Source: a virus
Length of the DNA stretch: 43,246 nucleotides
Strand: one strand, 5' to 3'
IMG/VR virus record: IMGVR_UViG_3300031566_000112
Span: 1-43,246 of that record
Below, piece after piece: positions 7,651 to 13,433 of this stretch (within the stretch, counting starts at the first letter, position 1; each line of letters begins with the position of its first letter). The notes beneath the pieces were generated by a model. It ran no database searches and had not been told where the DNA came from. It was given only the letters and a program-made list of their open reading frames with translations. Both the position numbers and the translations under genes were made by a program.

Positions 7651-8315
7651 TGGCATATCTTGGCCCCCTCGGAGGATTTTCGGCGGAAGAGGCGTTGGCG
7701 CTTTTTATAGAAACAGACGAAAAATTCCTTGACGATGAGATCAAAAGACTCGAAGAAAAAATAATCGAACTCGACAAGGAGTGCAATGTGATTTTGGTCG
7801 GAAAAAATATCGGAGTCGAAAATTATATCCCGCCACAGGAAGTTTATGGAATTATTGCAAATCCTGTTTGCACAGATTTTTCCGTTGCCAAGAACTCAAA
7901 TGCATTGACATATCCTGACATGATAATTGTTGACGCATGCTTGCAGATAATCAAAAAATGCGACCCGATTTTCTGGGTCATTGAAAATCCGGCAAGCGGG
8001 CGGCTGAAAAATTACCTTGGCAAACCAAATTTTGTTTATGAGCCTTGGCAATTTGGAAGCCCCTGGACAAAACGAACGGCGCTTTGGGGAAAATTCCACG
8101 CGCCAAAACCGATCTATTCAAAATGGGAGGATGTCATCAAGAACGAAAATCTTTACATCAGGCCGGGAAGAAAAAAACCGGGTCTTGCATTCTTGCACAA
8201 ATCCGCAAAAAGACATATCCGTGAATTCGACAGGTTTGATATTGATGACGACGCCTCTTTTCGGTCATTGTGTCCGCAAACATTCGCGCGCGCATTTTTC
8301 GAAGCAAACCCGTGA
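7647..8315 (+). CDS. C5-cytosine-methyltransferase-like protein, shortened
   Basis: The 222-residue product shows the later half of a C5-methyltransferase-like fold: IIANPVCTDFSVAKNS near residues 70-85 (motif IV, catalytic Cys in a PVC instead of PPC setting), WVIENPASG near 110 (motif VI, ENP for the usual ENV), and WQFGSPWTKRTALWG near 130. The usual N-terminal AdoMet motif (FxGxGG) is missing or reduced to LGPLGGFS, and no target domain is visible. Phages carry similar shortened proteins. It could be an active divergent methylase, a deoxycytidylate-modifying relative or an inactive copy. Confidence 0.5.
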   Translation: MMAYLGPLGGFSAEEALALFIETDEKFLDDEIKRLEEKIIELDKECNVILVGKNIGVENYIPPQEVYGIIANPVCTDFSVAKNSNALTYPDMIIVDACLQIIKKCDPIFWVIENPASGRLKNYLGKPNFVYEPWQFGSPWTKRTALWGKFHAPKPIYSKWEDVIKNENLYIRPGRKKPGLAFLHKSAKRHIREFDRFDIDDDASFRSLCPQTFARAFFEANP

Positions 8316-10042
8316 AACTTGACCGATCACTCATACCTGGGAGTCCGGATTTATGGATACCTCCTGGCGTTGACATCGACAACCTGCCTGAAATCACGAA
8401 TCAGGAAGCCGCTGTAAGGGCCCTGCGAAACAGCCAGCAAACATTTATTGTTCATGAGGGCACTGAGAAGCAGGGTCAGCCGTTCTGTCAATTGTCATGG
8501 CAATGGCTGACGACATGGCAGATTTTCGGACAGCTCAGGCCGGACGGTACGCGGCAATATCAGCGGGTTTTCATCATGATCCCGAAAAAATCCGGGAAAT
8601 CGCCTTATCTTGGATGGCTTGCCTGGTATCTTTGCGCGTTTGACGGAGAGGCCGGCGCGTTGGTGGCCGTGATCGCGTCATCAGTTAAGCAGGCCGGCCA
8701 TATCTACAAGCCGATTGCTTTTAACGTCGCTCACCATCCTCTGCAGCGGGAGGACCCGCGCTTTAAAGAGTTCAAATCCACTCTGACAATCGAATACTAC
8801 GGGCCAATGTACCCCGGCGGCCCGGTCGTCAAGCGCGGAACGATTGAGCGCGAAACCGGTGATTCCAAAGGCGCCTCCGGAGGAAACTATTCGGCACTGA
8901 TATTTGATGAGATTCACGAGCTAAAAGGGCCGCGGGGTCGGGAACTTTATCTCGTTTACACGACGGAATCACAGATTTTTCGTCCGAATCCGCTGATTGT
9001 CACTGCAACGACGGCGGGGATCTATGAACAGGGATCGATATATGAGACGCTTAAAGACGAGGCGATGGCGGTTTTGGAAAATCCGGAGCTTAACCCGCGC
9101 ATGCTTGTAGTCGCGTACATTCCGGACACAGAAGAGGAGAAATGGCTCCGTGACGGGAACTTCCCGAGTGACGATCTGATTAGAAAATTGAATCCTCAAT
9201 GTGATGAGCTTATCCCGTTCGACCGGATCAAGGAAAAGTTGCTCGAATCGTTCAACAATCCTGATCCGTCCGTATGGCAGCACACCCTCTGTAGGCGATT
9301 TAATCTCGACATTTCGCAAATTCAGTCATGGATGCCCCAACATCTCTGGAAAGCATGCGATTTCGGCCCTGTCGATCTTGAATCGATGGAAGGCAGGAGA
9401 TGTTTCCTTGGGTTCGATATTGGCGGCGTGGACGATATGACGGCGCTTGTGGCGATATTTCCACCGGAGTCGGAAGGTGGGAAACTTCAAATCTGGGCAA
9501 AAGCATATCTTTGCGAGTTGAAGGTCCAAAAACACGCCGGCGAAAAGGCCAAAGAGGACGGCGAAACGGTCAGGATGGACGTCGCCAATTATCGCCAGTG
9601 GGAAAAAGACGGATGGCTTGAGGTCACACCTGGGCGCGTTTCAGACACAGACAAGATTTTGGAGGATATCCTCGGAATTTGCGGCATGTGCGAAGTCGCC
9701 GGAATCGGTTATGATCCCAGGGACGCGTTGAAAATCGTTAACAAGATCGAGGAGGAGTATCCGGTCTGTGTGTCCCTCGTCAATTCGGCGGCGATTTTCA
9801 ACGCCCCGATGACCGAATTTATGAAAGACGTCGTTCGCGAGGCCGTCAATCACGGCGGCAACCCCGCGCTTTCGTGGTGCGTCTGCAATCTGTCCGTCAA
9901 AATCAGCAAGACTGAAATCATGCCGTGGAAGGATTCAAGATCGCAGCGGATCGATCTTGCAATGGCGATGCTGAACGCCTATGCATGTTATCACGCCGAC
10001 ACCGGGGACAAATACGGCGATGTCGGCGTTTATTCGGTGTAA
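8312..10042 (+). CDS. terL: terminase large subunit
   Basis: This packaging motor has Walker A IPKKSGKS near residue 90, Walker B ALIFDEIHEL near 195-204, and a C-terminal RNase H-like nuclease with acidic residues in LGFDIGGVDDMT (near 368) and IGYDPRDA (near 466). It fits the Terminase_1 (HK97/lambdoid-like) group and is of normal length (576 aa). I chose GTG 8312, which overlaps the previous stop as GTGA; an in-frame GTG at 8270 would add 14 residues but has no clear ribosome site. The gene is followed by an opposite-strand island before the portal, which breaks the usual terminase-portal linkage. Confidence 0.92.
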   Translation: MKLDRSLIPGSPDLWIPPGVDIDNLPEITNQEAAVRALRNSQQTFIVHEGTEKQGQPFCQLSWQWLTTWQIFGQLRPDGTRQYQRVFIMIPKKSGKSPYLGWLAWYLCAFDGEAGALVAVIASSVKQAGHIYKPIAFNVAHHPLQREDPRFKEFKSTLTIEYYGPMYPGGPVVKRGTIERETGDSKGASGGNYSALIFDEIHELKGPRGRELYLVYTTESQIFRPNPLIVTATTAGIYEQGSIYETLKDEAMAVLENPELNPRMLVVAYIPDTEEEKWLRDGNFPSDDLIRKLNPQCDELIPFDRIKEKLLESFNNPDPSVWQHTLCRRFNLDISQIQSWMPQHLWKACDFGPVDLESMEGRRCFLGFDIGGVDDMTALVAIFPPESEGGKLQIWAKAYLCELKVQKHAGEKAKEDGETVRMDVANYRQWEKDGWLEVTPGRVSDTDKILEDILGICGMCEVAGIGYDPRDALKIVNKIEEEYPVCVSLVNSAAIFNAPMTEFMKDVVREAVNHGGNPALSWCVCNLSVKISKTEIMPWKDSRSQRIDLAMAMLNAYACYHADTGDKYGDVGVYSV

Positions 10043-10045
10043 GCC

Positions 10046-10297
10046 TCATTGCCAAGCACCGGGTTTAAGTCTCCCAGTGGCGTAATTTTTACGCTGTTTT
10101 CTCCACTTCTTCCCGTATTTTTTACCGCGTAATCGGGCATTATTGCAGCAATTTCCGCAGAACATAGTGACGTGATATCCGGCTTTGTACGCCTCCGTTA
10201 TCAGTGTTGACGGATTAATTGTCTTGCTGTAACAAAAATCTCTGCATGTAAGGCTGTCAAAGAAGGTATGGATATTCTTTCGCGTAAGTTTTTTCAT
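10046..10297 (-). CDS. small basic Cys-containing protein (83 aa)
   Basis: No family is recognised. It has FCGNCCNN and a strongly basic tail (KKYGKKWRKQRKN), suggesting a metal knuckle plus nucleic-acid binding. CGGAG precedes the ATG. It is the last gene of the leftward island and ends only three bases from the terminase stop. Confidence 0.5.
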   Translation of the reverse strand: MKKLTRKNIHTFFDSLTCRDFCYSKTINPSTLITEAYKAGYHVTMFCGNCCNNARLRGKKYGKKWRKQRKNYATGRLKPGAWQ

Positions 10298-10312
10298 TTT
10301 GCTCCGTTTTCC

Positions 10313-10528
10313 CTATTTAATTAATCTTTTCCGCAACAAAAGTTTGGGTTCCGTCATTTCAAATGGTTGCAGGCAGCCGCAATCCTTTTTTTTGTAGCAG
10401 GCAGAATCAAACGCGCAAAGCCATGTGTGCCCGTCACGAATCATTGTCCCCATTATAATACGTTTTGGCATACATTCGTTGCAATACACACTCAACGACT
10501 CAGACAGGCAGTTTCTGCAACTTTTCAT
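10313..10528 (-). CDS. small zinc-ribbon-like protein (71 aa)
   Basis: The product has C-x-x-C at residues 4-7 and C-x-x-C at 16-19, then a CYKKKDCGC cluster, so probably two metal-binding knuckles. GAGGAAG lies before the ATG. A GCCCGCC hairpin lies just upstream (10549-10566). Function unknown. Confidence 0.55.
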   Translation of the reverse strand: MKSCRNCLSESLSVYCNECMPKRIIMGTMIRDGHTWLCAFDSACYKKKDCGCLQPFEMTEPKLLLRKRLIK

Positions 10529-10548
10529 ATTTCTTCCTCATGATTGTT

Positions 10549-10566
10549 GCCCGCCTTTCGGCGGGC
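10549..10566 (-). repeat. leader hairpin, copy 1
   Basis: On the minus strand this is a perfect seven-base-pair stem with a GAAA loop, followed by AACAA and then the ribosome site of the 71-residue gene. A near copy lies at 10830-10847 before the next gene upstream. The shared form suggests RNA-level control or stability. Confidence 0.5.
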
Positions 10567-10584
10567 GTTTCGATTTCGCCCCAG

Positions 10585-10812
10585 TCATCTCAAAAGTGAC
10601 GCATGGCCTTCCTCCGTGTCCAGATACGCCCACCGGTCACCTCCGCACCTTTCTTTTTTAAGCGCGTTGTATATCGCGCCCGGTGTTTGCTCGCCGGTAT
10701 ATTCCTCTTTTGTTCCGACTTCGCCTTCTCCGGAAACTATGTAGAGTTCACCCTCTCCCGCCAAGATCAATGATTCGATGTCGCTTTTGCTTTGATAAAT
10801 TCTCAGATTCAT
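10585..10812 (-). CDS. small hypothetical protein (75 aa)
   Basis: Start chosen at 10812 because AAAGGAG lies at proper distance; an upstream in-frame ATG at 10842 would run through the hairpin. The protein is acidic with a central GEGELYIVSGEGEVG strand-rich segment. No family recognised. Member of the leftward island. Confidence 0.5.
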   Translation of the reverse strand: MNLRIYQSKSDIESLILAGEGELYIVSGEGEVGTKEEYTGEQTPGAIYNALKKERCGGDRWAYLDTEEGHASLLR

Positions 10813-10829
10813 TTCCGTTCTCCTTTGTT

Positions 10830-10847
10830 GCCCGGCTTTCACCGGGC
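10830..10847 (-). repeat. leader hairpin, copy 2
   Basis: Six-base-pair stem GCCCGG/CCGGGC with the same flanks as copy 1 (CGCCCG ... GAAAG ... CGGGCAACAA on the minus strand). It sits directly before the ribosome site of the 75-residue gene. Confidence 0.45.
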
Positions 10848-10854
10848 GTTATTT

Positions 10855-11073
10855 TTAAAGCAGTCTCATTGCATCGCTTGCCGTTTGAAGTTCCTTCATC
10901 CGCCTTGCAAGATCGAAATGCTTTTTCTTCATCCAAGGCTTTACTTCCAGCCGACCCATGTCGTTCATCATCCCCGTTCTGTCCGAGACGTCGCGATAAC
11001 AATTTTTAAGCTGTTGTTTGATTTTTGCGATTTCGTTACCGATTCTTTCATCCTGCATTGAGATATCGTTCAT
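10855..11073 (-). CDS. small helical protein (72 aa)
   Basis: Highly charged and helical, with likely coiled coil in residues 8-40 and a basic C-terminal half. GAAAGGA precedes the ATG. No family recognised. Part of the leftward island. Confidence 0.5.
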   Translation of the reverse strand: MNDISMQDERIGNEIAKIKQQLKNCYRDVSDRTGMMNDMGRLEVKPWMKKKHFDLARRMKELQTASDAMRLL

Positions 11074-11103
11074 GATTTTTCCTTTCGTTGTTTGCTGGCA
11101 CGT

Positions 11104-11391
11104 TTAGTTTCTCCGAAATTTGAATTCACAATCGCAAACGGCATAGCCGTAATTAAAAACACATTCATCGTCAAAAACCTCAAAAACTTCCGGAAGTGCC
11201 TCAATCCTGTTTTTTGTTTCGTCGGTAAGCCACGCACGAAATTCCATTGTTCCACGGCATGTAGAGAATGATCCGTTTATAAGACACTCGCCTACCGTTC
11301 GGTCAGTTTTGGAGGTCGGGTTCAAATTGCCTTTTGTTGTTCGATGCAGCCATATAGTGTCTGTTTTCTTCAATTTGATTTCTTTTCTCAT
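11104..11391 (-). CDS. hypothetical protein (95 aa), first gene after promoter A
   Basis: Start placed at 11391 with AAAGGAG upstream; an ATG at 11433 has no such site. The protein has a basic N-terminus (MRKEIKLKK) and a C-terminal CDCEFKFRR. No domain is recognised. It is the first gene after the duplicated promoter at 11443-11471, so it should be well expressed. Confidence 0.55.
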   Translation of the reverse strand: MRKEIKLKKTDTIWLHRTTKGNLNPTSKTDRTVGECLINGSFSTCRGTMEFRAWLTDETKNRIEALPEVFEVFDDECVFNYGYAVCDCEFKFRRN

Positions 11392-11408
11392 GCTGATTAC
11401 TCCTTTCA

Positions 11409-11479
11409 TTTCGTTAGTGTTTTTCCCGCTCAACTGAATATAATACTACACCATTAAAACTTTTATGTCAAGCGTTTTG
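11409..11479. repeat. 71-bp direct repeat, copy A
   Basis: These 71 bases are identical to 12760-12830. Each copy contains a leftward promoter and the word CAACTGAATATA, which is also found in the terminator region at 4360-4371. Copy A overlaps the 3' end of the gene at 11446-11730. Confidence 0.95.
11443..11471 (-). promoter_or_regulatory. leftward sigma70 promoter A
   Basis: On the minus strand a perfect TTGACA (plus positions 11466-11471) is followed after 17 bases by TAGTAT (11443-11448). The region just downstream contains ATTCAGTTGAG, resembling the TTCAGTTGG words near the RHH gene. It should drive the genes from 11391 down to 10046. Confidence 0.75.
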
Positions 11480-11730
11480 CGAATTATTTTATGCAATGAA
11501 TTCAGTAGTTTACGAAAATAATTCAAATTATTTTCGCCATGAACTTTGTTTTGGCGCATCAAACTTTCGGGATAAACCGCCCTCTCCAGGTTACGGCTTT
11601 CCCGTGGCAAGACGACATACAGGCCGTTTTCGGCAAGCCCGGTCATCGCCGAAGAGATGAGGATTTCGTCAAAAACCGGGTCTTTTCCGAATCGTTTGTC
11701 ATGTTTTTCGAGAAATTCAGGGAGTGTCAT
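11446..11730 (-). CDS. hypothetical protein (94 aa), 3' end made by promoter repeat
   Basis: GGAGGGGA precedes the ATG, which lies in the stop of the RHH gene (ATGA). The protein is unrecognised. Its last ten or so codons are read from the 71-bp promoter repeat, so the original C-terminus was probably replaced when the repeat arrived. The word LMRQNKV in it is echoed by a non-coding stretch near 12915-12937 on the same strand, suggesting a related gene once lay there. Confidence 0.5.
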   Translation of the reverse strand: MTLPEFLEKHDKRFGKDPVFDEILISSAMTGLAENGLYVVLPRESRNLERAVYPESLMRQNKVHGENNLNYFRKLLNSLHKIIRKTLDIKVLMV

Positions 11731-12071
11731 TTCCCCTCCATTTTGAAATAAAACTCCATCCCGATTCTGAAAATCTCCGCCACCGACACGCCTTTTTTCG
11801 ATGACTCGCCTTTTATTTTTTTGATAAGCGCGTCCGGGAGCATCATTCCGGCCATTCTTTTTCCGAACTTCTTTGGCCGGCCGAGTTTTATCTCCTTTTC
11901 CCCGCCTTTTTCTACCAGGAATTTTTCGACATCTGCGAGACTGTTAAAATTTCGTATCCGATCTCCGGCCAATCTCCATTTCCATGTTCTGTTTGTTTTT
12001 TCAAGTTTCATCCCCAGCTTTTCGGCCATTGCCTCAAGCTGTCCACGTTGTCTTGGATTTTTGTTTTTCAT
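11727..12071 (-). CDS. RHH-domain DNA-binding protein (114 aa)
   Basis: The C-terminal 45 residues read as a ribbon-helix-helix: GKRMAGMMLPDALIKKI followed by SSKKGVSVAEIFRIGMEFY. Before it is a basic region with an RPKKFGKR AT-hook-like stretch and a helical N-terminal domain with W residues. The start at 12071 has AAAGGA seven bases upstream; the same frame is open to 12269 but that part overlaps another small gene. It is the obvious candidate regulator of the leftward island promoters. Confidence 0.6.
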   Translation of the reverse strand: MKNKNPRQRGQLEAMAEKLGMKLEKTNRTWKWRLAGDRIRNFNSLADVEKFLVEKGGEKEIKLGRPKKFGKRMAGMMLPDALIKKIKGESSKKGVSVAEIFRIGMEFYFKMEGK

Positions 12072-12157
12072 TTTCAAGTCCTTTTCGTTTAAACCGCCAC
12101 CCGTGCTTTCCGCGCCAGTATTGGCATTGGCGGGCGGCGGCGTGGTCATGTTTCCGT

Positions 12158-12331
12158 TTATTCGTAACAATCGTAACAATCCGCGCACCGTTCGGATCCA
12201 TTGAAAACGACAGCCTTGAGATTGATAATTCTGATTTTTACCGCTCCGCCTTTGTCTGTTGAGTAACAACCTGCCGTCGTTATGGCATTTTTTATTTCGC
12301 CGATGTCAGCTTTGCATTTTTCGCATTTCAT
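12158..12331 (-). CDS. small zinc-ribbon-like protein (57 aa)
   Basis: The ORF starts with MKCEKCKADIGEIK and ends with CADCYDCYE, giving two Cys pairs at the ends of the chain, a typical small zinc ribbon. AAAGGGA precedes the ATG. It lies between the nucleotidyltransferase-like gene and the RHH gene on the same strand. Confidence 0.6.
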   Translation of the reverse strand: MKCEKCKADIGEIKNAITTAGCYSTDKGGAVKIRIINLKAVVFNGSERCADCYDCYE

Positions 12332-12348
12332 GATTCAGTCCCTTTCGA

Positions 12349-12747
12349 TTATCTAACGTTTTTGATGATGTTTTCAATCTCGTTTGCCTGTCCTGCCGTC
12401 ATGTATTTGTTCGCGATCATCATTGATCCAGCGCCGTTGCGAACCAAAAATCTGATGTCGTATTCGCAGTCATCGGCCTTTTGAAAAAACCGATTTTGGC
12501 AGTGTTCGACCAAAGCAAACGCCTTCAATTCGAGCAGGCTTTGAGGGCCTGCAATTTTTTTCCCGGCTTCTTTTTTCCAGATTTCCATGAAAAATTTGCT
12601 CTTTGCGGCGTTCAAAAGATCGTTTCCGGCTTCGTCTTTCGAGAACATCGGGAGGCCCGGGTCGTTGATGAGGTAGTCAGAATCCTCCGTGTGTCTCGTG
12701 CTTCCCATGATCATTAGTGCCTGTCCGCCGATGAGTATTTTTTCCAT
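12349..12747 (-). CDS. AbiEii-like nucleotidyltransferase-fold protein
   Basis: The 132-residue protein begins ILIGGQALMIMGSTRHTEDSDYLI, the GG...G.R.T.D.D pattern of minimal nucleotidyltransferases such as AbiEii/MenT toxins and related DUF proteins; the two metal-binding acids would be D22 and D24. A later LLELKAFALVEH..DDCEYDIRFL block also fits that group. It is shorter than typical AbiEii. It is first gene after promoter B. AbiEii toxins modify tRNA or related targets; here exclusion of rival phages or host control is possible, but no cognate antitoxin family (AbiEi) is seen. Confidence 0.5.
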   Translation of the reverse strand: MEKILIGGQALMIMGSTRHTEDSDYLINDPGLPMFSKDEAGNDLLNAAKSKFFMEIWKKEAGKKIAGPQSLLELKAFALVEHCQNRFFQKADDCEYDIRFLVRNGAGSMMIANKYMTAGQANEIENIIKNVR

Positions 12748-12759
12748 GTCCTTGCTCCG

Positions 12760-12830
12760 TTTCGTTAGTGTTTTTCCCGCTCAACTGAATATAATACTAC
12801 ACCATTAAAACTTTTATGTCAAGCGTTTTG
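12760..12830. repeat. 71-bp direct repeat, copy B
   Basis: Identical over 71 bases to 11409-11479. The copies lie about 1.35 kb apart and each precedes a leftward gene group. Perfect identity implies a recent duplication or gene conversion. Confidence 0.95.
12794..12822 (-). promoter_or_regulatory. leftward sigma70 promoter B
   Basis: Same elements as promoter A: minus-strand TTGACA at 12817-12822 and TAGTAT at 12794-12799, 17 bases apart. It should drive the nucleotidyltransferase-like, zinc-ribbon, RHH and 94-residue genes. A GGTTGGCG word lies upstream at 12869-12876. Confidence 0.75.
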
Positions 12831-12898
12831 TCGTTGCACTGCAATCTTTTTTTCGTGTCAACCATGCGGGTTGGCGGAGAATTTGCCTTGCACTGTGT

Positions 12899-12924
12899 AA
12901 CAAAGTTTGGTACCAAACTTTGTT
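12899..12924. repeat. perfect 26-bp palindrome
   Basis: AACAAAGTTTGGT and ACCAAACTTTGTT are exact complements with no spacer, centred on GGTACC. No T-run follows. Perfect symmetry without a loop favours a binding site for a dimeric protein over an RNA hairpin. Confidence 0.85.
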
Positions 12925-12958
12925 TGGGCGCATCAAACACGAATGATTTCAGTCACGT

Positions 12959-13021
12959 GGATAGAAAGTATCCGATTTCGCTTGACAGGTGGATAGAAAG
13001 TATGCAATGGATAGAAAGTAT
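12959..13021. repeat. three copies of GGATAGAAAGTAT
   Basis: The 13-base word occurs at 12959-12971, 12991-13003 and 13009-13021. Copy 2 lies between the -35 and -10 like boxes of a possible rightward promoter. Such spacing suggests an operator array controlling the late module or the tRNA. Confidence 0.8.
12982..13008 (+). promoter_or_regulatory. possible rightward promoter in repeat array
   Basis: TTGACA at 12982-12987 is followed after 15 bases by TGCAAT at 13003-13008. The spacer is short and the -10 weak, so this would need an activator or may be fortuitous. It is the only good -35 upstream of the tRNA and late genes. Confidence 0.3.
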
Positions 13022-13088
13022 CCGGGTAGGCTGGAAAGCAGAACGCATTGTCCGGTTCATGGCGCTTCCAGCCTGCACCGGATTTTGA

Positions 13089-13163
13089 TGCGCCGTGGTT
13101 GCTGGAAACCCGTCCGGGTTCATATCCCTGGCATCGCCGGTTCGATTCCGGTCGGCGCTTCCA
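13089..13163 (+). tRNA. initiator-like tRNA-Met (CAT)
   Basis: A cloverleaf can be drawn. The acceptor stem pairs 13090-13095 with 13153-13158, leaving a T-T mismatch at pair 1:72; the T arm is 13136-13152 with loop TTCGATT; CCA is encoded at 13161-13163. The anticodon loop TTCATAT gives CAT and is closed by three consecutive G-C pairs (GGG/CCC). Unpaired 1:72 and three G-C pairs are marks of bacterial initiator tRNAs. The D arm is irregular (GGTT/AACC with a six-base loop) and one anticodon-stem pair is C-T, so it may be divergent or partly degraded. Confidence 0.6.
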
Positions 13164-13232
13164 AGACGGCCATTTTTCATCTGGCACCTGGTGTCATTTT
13201 TTATCTGAGTCGTCTTTTGAAAAAGGAAACAC

Positions 13233-13433
13233 ATGGCAGAAGCACAAAAAAATAACGGCTTTGCCGATTTTGTAATTTTCCTGATTTCCATCGCTCTCCT
13301 TTCGTTTTTTGCCTATGACCTGGCAGGCATTGGCCCGGCTGCCGGAGTGGCCGGGCTTATGTTTTTCATCCATTACCTGCTTTCATGGCGGCTCGCATTT
13401 TTGATGATCAGGAGGCCAAATGTGGCCGATTGA
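13233..13433 (+). CDS. small membrane protein (66 aa)
   Basis: Residues 12-30 and 36-58 are hydrophobic and probably form two membrane segments. AAAAAGGA precedes the ATG and the 3' end overlaps the portal gene by 14 bases. No family is recognised. Position at the head of the late operon is unusual for a holin; a superinfection or membrane role is only possible. Confidence 0.55.
   Translation: MAEAQKNNGFADFVIFLISIALLSFFAYDLAGIGPAAGVAGLMFFIHYLLSWRLAFLMIRRPNVAD

Larger units (their letters stand above)
12831..13088. promoter_or_regulatory. non-coding region between leftward island and late module
   Basis: No convincing gene lies here. It holds a GGTTGGCG word (12869-12876), a perfect 26-bp palindrome (12899-12924), three copies of GGATAGAAAGTAT and a possible rightward promoter. 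It continues into the tRNA at 13089. ORFs on the minus strand through this part are translations of repeats and the tRNA. Confidence 0.55.

Noticed and set aside
12072-12269. N-terminal extension of the leftward RHH gene
   Set aside because: It overlaps a convincing zinc-ribbon gene in another frame, and the ATG at 12071 has a well placed AAAGGA site.
12959-13021. CRISPR-like array
   Set aside because: Only three 13-base repeats with unequal spacing and no spacers of constant length; no cas genes in the window.
12953-13291. Minus-strand ORFs of 84 and 112 codons
   Set aside because: They run antisense through the tRNA and the 13-bp repeats; the tRNA-derived words and lack of ribosome sites show they are not genes.
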